A DNA stretch of 64,000 nt. Origin: CAZBWS01 sp964495705 (GTDB taxonomy: Bacteria > Pseudomonadota > Gammaproteobacteria > HTCC5015). The notes beneath the pieces are model-generated. The model ran no database searches. It had not been told where the DNA came from and saw only the letters and a program-made list of their open reading frames with translations. Positions 55,097 to 62,707 of the stretch are shown piece by piece. A program made the position numbers and the translations under genes. How positions within the stretch are numbered: position 1 is the first letter of the stretch; each line of letters starts with the position of its first letter. The stretch lies in NCBI GenBank assembly GCA_964495705.1, contig CAZBWS010000005.1, positions 1 through 64,000 of the forward strand. The letters run 5' to 3'.

Positions 55097-56089
55097 ATGG
55101 CTCAACTGATAGATCAGTTCTCACGCAAGATTGATTACCTACGTTTGTCGGTAACGGATCGCTGTGATCTACGCTGCAGTTATTGCTTGCCGGAAAAATT
55201 CCACGACTTCTCAGAGCCAGATAGCTGGTTAACATTTGATGAGATTACACGGGTGGTCGGCGCCTTTTCCCGTCTGGGGGTGAGCAAGGTACGCGTGACC
55301 GGTGGCGAACCGCTGTTGCGTTATAAACTCCCAGATTTGATTGAGCAGCTCCATGCCTTGCCCGATGTAAAAGACCTTTCCCTGAGTACCAATGCGACTC
55401 GCCTCGTCGCTAATGCGAATAAACTGAAGCAGGCCGGTGTTAGCCGCATTAACGTCAGCCTAGACAGTTTAAAGCCCGAGCGTTTTGAACAGCTAACTAA
55501 GGGCAAGCTCGACAAGGTCATCGCCGGATTAATGGCGGCCAAGGCGGCGGGCTTTGTGCCAGTGAAGATTAATATGGTGGTTATGCAAGGAGTCAATGAC
55601 GATGAAGTCGAGGACATGATCGACTTCTGTATACAACATGATTTCACCTTGCGCTTTATTGAAGTGATGCCGATGGGCGACAGCGGTCGATCTGCGGCGC
55701 AGCAGTATATCAGCCTGCAAGATATCAAAGCTCGCATTGCCCAGCGCTATGAGCTGGTTCCCGCGCTTATTAGTAGTGGTATGCCTGGCGCAGGCCCTGC
55801 GCGCTATGTGCAAGTGGCCGGTACGAATTTGCGTATTGGTTTTATAACGCCGATCTCTCAACACTTTTGCGAGACCTGCAATCGCGTACGCCTGTCTGCT
55901 GAGGGCACGCTGTATATGTGCCTAGGGCAAGAACATAAGTTTGAGCTTCTGCCTTTGCTGCGCCAAGGCATCTCTGACCAAGACCTAGAGCAGGCTATCC
56001 GCAAGGCCATAGATTTAAAGCCTGAAAAGCATGAGTTTAAGGAAAGGCCTGAGAAAGTACTGCGCTTTATGGCTAAGCTAGGTGGCTAG
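55097..56089 (+). CDS. moaA: GTP 3',8-cyclase
   Basis: This 330-residue radical SAM enzyme starts molybdenum cofactor synthesis. The N-terminal cluster is CDLRCSYC (CxxxCxxC, about residues 23-30), followed by RVTGGEPLLR. The C-terminal second cluster is CETCNRVRLSAEGTLYMCLG, and the protein ends in the essential Gly-Gly. It is separated by about 20 kb from the other moa genes of this window, at the far end of the nitrate island, and lies 29 bp after apbC. Confidence 0.95.
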   Translation: MAQLIDQFSRKIDYLRLSVTDRCDLRCSYCLPEKFHDFSEPDSWLTFDEITRVVGAFSRLGVSKVRVTGGEPLLRYKLPDLIEQLHALPDVKDLSLSTNATRLVANANKLKQAGVSRINVSLDSLKPERFEQLTKGKLDKVIAGLMAAKAAGFVPVKINMVVMQGVNDDEVEDMIDFCIQHDFTLRFIEVMPMGDSGRSAAQQYISLQDIKARIAQRYELVPALISSGMPGAGPARYVQVAGTNLRIGFITPISQHFCETCNRVRLSAEGTLYMCLGQEHKFELLPLLRQGISDQDLEQAIRKAIDLKPEKHEFKERPEKVLRFMAKLGG

Positions 56090-56099
56090 TGTTCACTAA

Positions 56100-56843
56100 A
56101 TGGACTTAAGTCAGTTTTCGGTAATTATATTCCCCGCGCTTGTTCTCGCGGCGATTTTATATTCGTCTGTCGGCCACGGCGGTGCGTCTGGTTACATAGC
56201 GGTCATGGTGTTGTTCGGCTTGTCTCCTGAAACGATGCGCCCGGTGGCTTTAAGCATGAACCTTGCTGTAACGGCCTGGGTGTTGTGGCGACATAGAGCG
56301 TCCTATGCGGATATGCTGCACTTTTCCCCTTTAATTCTATCGGCTATCCCTGCTGCATTTGTCGGTGGCGCCTGGCGTATTGACTCACATAGTTATCAGT
56401 TGCTGGTTGGTTTGCTGCTGCTGTTGTCTGCACTGCGTATGTGCTGGTCTGGTACGGCACAGGCGAGCCAGACTATACCGAAGCGGCGCTGGTTGGTCGT
56501 TGCAGGTCTCAGCCTAGGTTTGCTGGCGGGCTTGACTGGTGTGGGAGGAGGGGTTTTTCTCAGCCCCTTCTTAGTGATCATGGCTTGGTCTAGTGTGCAA
56601 AAAACGATAGCGCCAGTGGCGGCCTTTATTTTTTTTAATTCGCTGGCTGGGCTAAGTGGCTTTCTTTTTAGTGGCGGGGGGATTCCAAGTGCAACTCCAT
56701 TATTGGTGTTGCTCGCCTTCATAGGAGGTTTGTTGGGGGCTGAGCTGAGCTTGCGCAAAAATAGTCAGCAACTACTGTCTTATGTGCTAGGCGCGGTATT
56801 ACTGATTGCGGGTGGAAAAATGTTCATGCTAGGTTTGACTTGA
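56100..56843 (+). CDS. TauE/SafE family membrane permease
   Basis: This 247-residue inner-membrane protein has about eight helices in two repeats. The first repeat shows VGHGGASGYIAVMVLFG and the second GLTGVGGGVFLSPFLVIM, the paired Gly-rich signatures of the TauE/SafE family, which move sulfite, sulfoacetate or related anions. It starts 10 bp after moaA and may be co-transcribed with it. A role with nitrate or molybdate metabolism is conceivable but nothing in the sequence shows it. Confidence 0.82.
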   Translation: MDLSQFSVIIFPALVLAAILYSSVGHGGASGYIAVMVLFGLSPETMRPVALSMNLAVTAWVLWRHRASYADMLHFSPLILSAIPAAFVGGAWRIDSHSYQLLVGLLLLLSALRMCWSGTAQASQTIPKRRWLVVAGLSLGLLAGLTGVGGGVFLSPFLVIMAWSSVQKTIAPVAAFIFFNSLAGLSGFLFSGGGIPSATPLLVLLAFIGGLLGAELSLRKNSQQLLSYVLGAVLLIAGGKMFMLGLT

Positions 56844-56925
56844 TGTTCTTGTGATTCCGTTTTAGTGTTGGTATCTGCTTGAAATATGCAGGGCTAAATC
56901 ATTAAAAATAAAACAAGGATATTCT

Positions 56926-59085
56926 GTGAATACCATTAAAGCGACCCCATCAATCCCCTCTCTTCCCCAGAATCTCAGCGAGGCCGAACAGGCCAAAAGA
57001 GCATTCGATCTATCATTGGCAAAAACTAACTACAACTACATGTTTAGTTATATGGAGCCGTTATCACTAGCGGCTTCTGTGCCTAAAGGTGAAGGTTTTA
57101 CCATAGAGTATGAAGCTAAGGTGGTTAAAGTGTTTTTACCTTTACTAGGTAATTTTACCGAGGTGGTAATTTGTCTTTTAGAAAAGGAAATTGAGGGCGA
57201 CCTACCTAGCGAGACTATGGATTCTATTAAAGCCGTAGAGGCCGCCTATGAAAAGCTTAAAAAGGATATGGGGGGAATCAACTTTGTAAAAGAATTCAAA
57301 GAGCTAGTCGACCTTCTGGAAGCGCTCATTGCTGTACCCAAGGACATAGAAAAAGCCATTAAAGGTGTAGAGCGCCTACCTAAAGATTTAATGAAAATGG
57401 TTAAAGGCTTGGCTGCAGTAGTCAAAGATTTTGAGAAAGAAGGCTTTACTGCTTTTTTGAAAAATACCGCATACTACATGCTAGAGGTTTCTAATGGACG
57501 AAACTATCTAGAAGCCCAAAAGCTGACAGATTACGAGGCAGTATTTGATAGCTTGCCTATGCCGGAAGTGTTAACGATTCCCTTGCAAGACTGGATGGGT
57601 GATGTACAGCAGAAGGATATTTGCATGCAGGACTGGTATTACGGCTATATGCAAATTGCAGGCTTTAATACGACCAACTTGAAAGCGGTTAAAAGCCAGC
57701 TGGGCACGGCCACAAGTGCTCTATTGCTAGACGAGTTGTTACACAAAATGCCCGTCAGCGATGCCACCTTGCAGACGGTGATTGGTGATAGCACACAAAC
57801 ATTACAGGCGGCGGCAGACAAGGGGCTTTTGTATGCTTGTGACTACTCAATGTTTGAAGGGCTGACCGGTGGGGAGTTGCATGGCTTACACCGTTATCCA
57901 GTAGCCCCTATCGCGCTATTTTATTGGAATGAGAAGCCGCCAGAAGGCTATCCTCCTGGTGGTGCTATGCAGCCTGTTGCGATTCAATTAGGGCAACAAC
58001 ACGATGCAGAGACTACACCGATATTTACCCCGAATGACGAGACCAATAACAATGACGCCAGTGGTGCTAAGTGGAAGCTAGCAAAAATCATGGTGCAGAA
58101 TACCTGCACGATTGAACATGAAAGTGTTGCACACCTAGGTGCTTGCCACTTGGTTATTGAGCCTATGATTGTTGCAGCTCACCGCCAATTACCCACCGAA
58201 CACCCCCTAATGGTGCTGTTGACACCGCACTTTCGCTTCACTTTGGAAATTAATGACGGTGCATTTCACAGCTTGGTGGTGCCGGGTGGTGTGGTGGCTT
58301 CTGTTATTTCTACTAGCTTCCCGAGTACCGCAGAGCTGCTGGTTAATGCCTTTGATGCATGGAAGTTTGATGAACAATATCCGGATCGCTTGTTCACTGA
58401 GAGAGGCGTTGCCGAAGGACAATTACCTAACTTCCCTTTTCGTGAAGATACATTAGAACTATGGGTCGCAATAAAAGCTTTTGTGAGTGATTACTTGCGC
58501 TTGTACTACAGTGGCGATACTGCGGTAGAGGAAGACTATGAACTACAGAAATGGGTTAACGAGATGGTTAATCAGAAGTATGCAGCCGTCAAGGGCATGG
58601 CGGGCTTGGTCGAGACTGCCAATGCGGATAGCCCTTACGCAATCAATAGCTTGGATTATTTGATAGATGTCATTTCTTTGATTATTTATACGGCTAGTGC
58701 GCAGCATGCCTCAGTAAACTATGCACAGTATCCATTAATGTCCTATATTCCTGCGGCTAGTGGCACACTTTACGATACGCCGCCTAGCGCCAGCGACCAA
58801 CTAGCACAAGAGGATGTTGTGAAATGGCTGCCCCCATTGGATGTGGCGCTCTATCAAACTTCCTTTGCTTATCTGCTAACGGGAGTGCAGTTTGATACGT
58901 TGGGTTATTATACGGACGATCCTCGCAGTGCCTACTTTACCGATAAGCGTGTCGCTCCACTGGTCGCTAAGTTTCAGATGAATTTGAGTAAGGCGGAAAT
59001 AGAAATATCACAGCGCAATGAGTCTAGGCCTTTCCCATACATTTTTCAGCTCCCGTCTATGGTTCCCAATAGTATTAGTATTTAA
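56926..59085 (+). CDS. Bacterial lipoxygenase
   Basis: This 719-residue non-heme iron dioxygenase of the lipoxygenase family has iron ligands His398 and His403 (HESVAHLGACH, preceded by WKLAKIMVQ), His594 and Asn598 (QHASVNYAQYP), and the C-terminal Ile719 in PNSISI, the same ending as plant enzymes. RQLPTEHPLMVLLTPHFRFTLEIN matches the conserved core. No signal peptide is seen, unlike the secreted Pseudomonas LoxA. A charged helical stretch at about 85-185 is rich in Lys and Glu. The start is GTG 56926 with AAGGAT at 56915-56920; the first ATG would cut 38 residues. It oxygenates polyunsaturated fatty acids by family, but regiochemistry is not readable. Confidence 0.92.
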   Translation: MNTIKATPSIPSLPQNLSEAEQAKRAFDLSLAKTNYNYMFSYMEPLSLAASVPKGEGFTIEYEAKVVKVFLPLLGNFTEVVICLLEKEIEGDLPSETMDSIKAVEAAYEKLKKDMGGINFVKEFKELVDLLEALIAVPKDIEKAIKGVERLPKDLMKMVKGLAAVVKDFEKEGFTAFLKNTAYYMLEVSNGRNYLEAQKLTDYEAVFDSLPMPEVLTIPLQDWMGDVQQKDICMQDWYYGYMQIAGFNTTNLKAVKSQLGTATSALLLDELLHKMPVSDATLQTVIGDSTQTLQAAADKGLLYACDYSMFEGLTGGELHGLHRYPVAPIALFYWNEKPPEGYPPGGAMQPVAIQLGQQHDAETTPIFTPNDETNNNDASGAKWKLAKIMVQNTCTIEHESVAHLGACHLVIEPMIVAAHRQLPTEHPLMVLLTPHFRFTLEINDGAFHSLVVPGGVVASVISTSFPSTAELLVNAFDAWKFDEQYPDRLFTERGVAEGQLPNFPFREDTLELWVAIKAFVSDYLRLYYSGDTAVEEDYELQKWVNEMVNQKYAAVKGMAGLVETANADSPYAINSLDYLIDVISLIIYTASAQHASVNYAQYPLMSYIPAASGTLYDTPPSASDQLAQEDVVKWLPPLDVALYQTSFAYLLTGVQFDTLGYYTDDPRSAYFTDKRVAPLVAKFQMNLSKAEIEISQRNESRPFPYIFQLPSMVPNSISI

Positions 59086-59136
59086 CTATTTGCACCTCTA
59101 GCCCTGCTGTGGTGCACACTCTATTATTTAATATAC

Positions 59137-59170
59137 CTGAGGTCATTAGACCTCAGCGTTTAATTTGGTT
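59137..59170 (+). terminator. Terminator after the lipoxygenase gene
   Basis: A perfect 8-bp stem, CTGAGGTC/GACCTCAG (59137-59144 and 59149-59156) with loop ATTA, is followed by CGTTTAATTTGGTT. The U-rich tail is imperfect, but position 51 bp after the stop supports termination. Confidence 0.65.
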
Positions 59171-59245
59171 ACCATGTAGACTCAATGCAAGCCAGTGAAG
59201 GCTACAAAATAATAGGGTAGAAGCAATAAAATAAGAGGGTTAGGT

Positions 59246-61054
59246 TTGGGCAAATGTCATCGTTCACTATTATTAATAGCCTGTTTTATGGGCGCTTTGC
59301 TCTGCTCGACAGCTAATGCCTCACCATCCATAGACCTTTCTAGCCATGCAAGTGGCACAGCGACGACTGACCAGTATGAATACTATGTAGAAGACTTTAC
59401 TGAGCGCTTGACGATTGAAGATATACTGGAGGTAGAGGACTGGATAAAACCAGGTCTTGGTGAGGTCACCCACGGTTTCTCAGACTCTGCATCTTGGATG
59501 CGCTTTGATTTAGTAAACTCCACGCAAAATACCAAAGATCTGATCCTTGAGTATGTAGATGCATCTGTGGAAACGATTGATGTGTACTACCGCCAGCGAG
59601 GCTCTGGGCTGAAATTTGAGCGTCTCAATTTCACATTTACAGACCATCCAGATAATAGGCATGTGCCATTCTATCGCCCCGCTTTTTCCCTGGATATACC
59701 ACCTGCAGAAACTTACGAAGTGTATGTGCGCATTTTTCAGGGTAATGACTTCCCGATGCACAGCTTCACCTCTATGCGGATATGGGATGAAAAACCCTTT
59801 TACAGAGCAGGTCAGAAACAATTAGTTATGCTGATTGTTTTGCTCTGTACGGAGTTGTTTATGGTCGTCGCTACGCTAATTGCCTTTGCTGCAACTCGCG
59901 ATACCCTGTTCTTGTACTACGCAGGTTTTGCGTTTTCTGGCATCTTACTGTTCTCTGGTTTAGGTGGTGTGTGGAGCTACTTCATTGCTGGCGGAGGCTT
60001 TCAACTGTGGATGGTTGTATTGCAGATCAGTATTTGTCAGGTGGCTGCAATTTTATTTGTACGACGCTTTTTGAATATAAAGCAGCACATGCCTTGGATT
60101 GATGCGATGTTATTGGCAATGGTTTGGGTTGACCTAGTTGGTATTATTTTGAACCTCACGGGAACCCCTTATTTTTCCCGAATAATTATAGACTACACGG
60201 CATTTGCCTATTTGTTTTTATTACCTATTGGTATTCATGCACACCGAAAAGGCGTACCCCATGCGCTTTTGTTTACCAGTAGCTGGATTATTTTCATCCT
60301 CGGTATGGCGCTGGCATCGCTGCGCTACCGAGGTTATATCGCTGATACTTTTTGGGCTGAATGGCTGATTTATTTTGGCGGGTTTATCGAGGTCTTTTTA
60401 TTAACCACCGTTATGGCCTTACGTATGCGAGATACTTTTGTAGAAAAACAGGCTATCGAAGAAAATCATCGTATGTTCTTAGAGAATGCCGCCGACGAGT
60501 TAAGCCAAAAGGTTCACGAACAGACTCAACTGTTGGAGCAGGCGCGAGATGCCGCCGAAGCGGAGGCCCGCACAGACATGCTGACAGGGCTCACTAACCG
60601 TCGCTCTTTCTTTGAGCGCGCTGAACAATATTTAGAGCGAGCCAAGCGCTCACAGTTGAATGATTTATATTTGTTAACAATTGATATTGATAACTTTAAA
60701 ACGGTTAATGATTCTTTTGGTCATGCAGCGGGGGACACGGTTTTAGTTGAAGTGGCGCATACCATTGAAAAGGTGACTCGTAACGTGGATATGGTCGCAC
60801 GAATCGGCGGTGAGGAGTTTGCAGTGATTCTGGAAAACGATAATCTAGGCGGTGTTGAAGAGCTTTGTGAACGCTTGCGTATGGCCGTCGCGCAATTGCA
60901 GGTACGATTTGGTAATGACGTAATACCTGTGACTATCTCCATAGGTGTAGCTTGTTGGGCTCAGGGCATGCCTTGGAATATATTAATGCAAGCCTCAGAT
61001 CAGGCTCTATATAAAGCAAAAAATAAAGGGCGTAATTGTGTTGTGCATGATTGA
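59246..61054 (+). CDS. Membrane diguanylate cyclase with 7TMR-DISM sensor
   Basis: This 602-residue c-di-GMP synthase has a signal peptide (LLLIACFMGALLCSTANA), then a periplasmic 7TMR-DISMED2-type carbohydrate-binding-like domain (about 30-180). Seven membrane helices (about 190-390), a coiled coil (ENAADELSQKVHEQTQLLEQARDAAEAEA) and a GGDEF domain follow. The active site is GGEEF (521-525) and the inhibitory I-site RNVD lies five residues before it, so it is probably active and product-inhibited. The start is TTG 59246 with GAGGG six bases upstream; the next Met lies within the signal peptide. The ligand sensed is unknown. Confidence 0.88.
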   Translation: MGKCHRSLLLIACFMGALLCSTANASPSIDLSSHASGTATTDQYEYYVEDFTERLTIEDILEVEDWIKPGLGEVTHGFSDSASWMRFDLVNSTQNTKDLILEYVDASVETIDVYYRQRGSGLKFERLNFTFTDHPDNRHVPFYRPAFSLDIPPAETYEVYVRIFQGNDFPMHSFTSMRIWDEKPFYRAGQKQLVMLIVLLCTELFMVVATLIAFAATRDTLFLYYAGFAFSGILLFSGLGGVWSYFIAGGGFQLWMVVLQISICQVAAILFVRRFLNIKQHMPWIDAMLLAMVWVDLVGIILNLTGTPYFSRIIIDYTAFAYLFLLPIGIHAHRKGVPHALLFTSSWIIFILGMALASLRYRGYIADTFWAEWLIYFGGFIEVFLLTTVMALRMRDTFVEKQAIEENHRMFLENAADELSQKVHEQTQLLEQARDAAEAEARTDMLTGLTNRRSFFERAEQYLERAKRSQLNDLYLLTIDIDNFKTVNDSFGHAAGDTVLVEVAHTIEKVTRNVDMVARIGGEEFAVILENDNLGGVEELCERLRMAVAQLQVRFGNDVIPVTISIGVACWAQGMPWNILMQASDQALYKAKNKGRNCVVHD

Positions 61055-61065
61055 TGGAGCGACCA

Positions 61066-61096
61066 ATGCGGATAAGCTATTCCAGTCTATCCGCAT
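61066..61096. repeat. Inverted ATGCGGATA pair between convergent genes
   Basis: ATGCGGATA (61066-61074) and TATCCGCAT (61088-61096) form a perfect 9-bp stem with a 13-base loop in the 49-bp gap between the diguanylate cyclase and phoU, which converge here. The hairpin may act as a bidirectional terminator, though a U-run is missing. Confidence 0.8.
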
Positions 61097-61103
61097 AGTA
61101 GCC

Positions 61104-61817
61104 TTAGCTAAGTAGCTCTTTCTCTACCTGCTCAATACTGGTGTGGCGAACATCTTTGCCCTTCACCATAAAGATTACGTACTCACAGATATTGCTGGCG
61201 TGATCGCCAATACGCTCTAGGGCGCGGGCACACCACATCACTTCAAGGATGGGTTTGATCGTGCGAGGGTCTTCCATCATGTGGGTGACCAGCTGGCGCA
61301 TCAGTGATTCAAATTCATCGTCAATTTTTGAATCTTCACCGGCGACTTTGATGGCCGCTTCTACGTCCATACGAGCAAAGGCGTCTAGGGCGTCGTGCAG
61401 CATTTTGCTGGCGTGCTCACCTAGATGGCGCAGGCTGGAGAAGTAGTCGTCGTTGTGGTTGATATTACCTAGCTTCACGGACAGGCTGCCAATTTTTTCG
61501 GCCTCGTCACCGATGCGCTCTAGATCGGTAATTACTTTGATCATGGTGATCACAAAGCGCAGATCGCTAGCCGTGGGCTGGCGCAGGGCGATAATGCGGT
61601 TGCATTCCTCGTCAATCTCCACTTCAAAGGCGTTAACCTTGTAGTCGAGACCAGCGACTTTTTTGCCGAGTTCGGCATCGCTTTCCACAAGGGCCTGTGT
61701 CGCATCTTTAACCTGAGCTTCAACCAAGCCACCCATGCTAAGTACCTTGTGGTGAACTTCTTCTAGCTCATGCTGAAACTGCTGGGAGGTATGCCCTCCA
61801 ATGTGTAGTCCGTCCAT
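61104..61817 (-). CDS. phoU: Phosphate-specific transport accessory protein PhoU
   Basis: This 237-residue all-helical protein has two PhoU repeats with metal-binding acidic motifs (EVEIDEECNRIIALRQPTASDLR, DLERIGDEAEKIG; then ALERIGDHASNICEYVIFMVKG). It restrains the PhoR sensor and the Pst importer when phosphate is plentiful. It starts 12 bp after pstB and is the last gene of the pst operon on this strand. Confidence 0.96.
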   Translation of the reverse strand: MDGLHIGGHTSQQFQHELEEVHHKVLSMGGLVEAQVKDATQALVESDAELGKKVAGLDYKVNAFEVEIDEECNRIIALRQPTASDLRFVITMIKVITDLERIGDEAEKIGSLSVKLGNINHNDDYFSSLRHLGEHASKMLHDALDAFARMDVEAAIKVAGEDSKIDDEFESLMRQLVTHMMEDPRTIKPILEVMWCARALERIGDHASNICEYVIFMVKGKDVRHTSIEQVEKELLS

Positions 61818-61829
61818 TTTTATTCCCCT

Positions 61830-62678
61830 CTAGCCGAAGCGGCCAGTAATATAATCTTCAGTTAATTGATGTATAGGGTTGGTGAAAACATCAGATGTTT
61901 TACCGACCTCAATCAGTTTGCCTAAATGGAAGTAGGCCGTGCGCTGTGAGACTCGGGCAGCTTGCTGCATGGAGTGGGTAACGATGGCGATGGTGAAATT
62001 TTCACGTAGCTCGTCAATCAACTCTTCAATTTTTGCGGTAGCGATAGGGTCCAGTGCAGAGCAAGGCTCATCCATCAGAATAACTTCAGGGCTCACAGCG
62101 ATGGCTCTAGCAATACATAGACGTTGCTGCTGACCACCCGACATACCCGTACCCGGTGCATCTAGGCGATCTTTCACTTCGTCCCAAAGACTGGCTTTGC
62201 GCAAGCTGGTTTCCACAATCTCATCCAGCTCAGCTTTGTTGCTAACTAGGCCGTGAATACGCGGGCCGTAGGCGACATTGTCATAAATAGATTTAGGGAA
62301 AGGGTTCGGCTTCTGGAACACCATGCCGACACGGGCGCGCAGTGCAACGACATCTAAGTTTGCATCGTAGATATCTTGGCCGTCCAATTGAATAGATCCC
62401 TCTACTCGGCATATATCGATAGTGTCATTCATGCGGTTCAAGGTGCGCAAGAAGGTCGACTTGCCACAACCAGAGGGGCCGATCATGGAGATCACTTCGT
62501 TGCTGCCCACGTCTAGTGAAATATCTTGAATGGCCTGCTTATCCGCATAAAATACATTCATATCACGGATAGACATCTTAGGGTTTTCTACTGTGGGAGT
62601 GCCTACTGTCGTATATGCTTCTTGCTGTTCCACTGTTTCACCTGCTTCTGTATTTGTCTGGGGTGTTGCTATCGTCAT
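61830..62678 (-). CDS. pstB: Phosphate ABC transporter ATP-binding protein
   Basis: This 282-residue ATPase of the high-affinity phosphate importer has a 35-residue N-terminal extension. Walker A GPSGCGKST, Q-loop VGMVFQKPNPFPKSIYDNVAYGPRIHG (a PstB signature), GMSGGQQQRLCIARAIA and Walker B VILMDEPCSALDP follow. It lies 29 bp after pstA and 12 bp before phoU. Confidence 0.96.
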   Translation of the reverse strand: MTIATPQTNTEAGETVEQQEAYTTVGTPTVENPKMSIRDMNVFYADKQAIQDISLDVGSNEVISMIGPSGCGKSTFLRTLNRMNDTIDICRVEGSIQLDGQDIYDANLDVVALRARVGMVFQKPNPFPKSIYDNVAYGPRIHGLVSNKAELDEIVETSLRKASLWDEVKDRLDAPGTGMSGGQQQRLCIARAIAVSPEVILMDEPCSALDPIATAKIEELIDELRENFTIAIVTHSMQQAARVSQRTAYFHLGKLIEVGKTSDVFTNPIHQLTEDYITGRFG

Positions 62679-62707
62679 TTTCTATCAATCTTTATCTGTT
62701 TCGTCAA

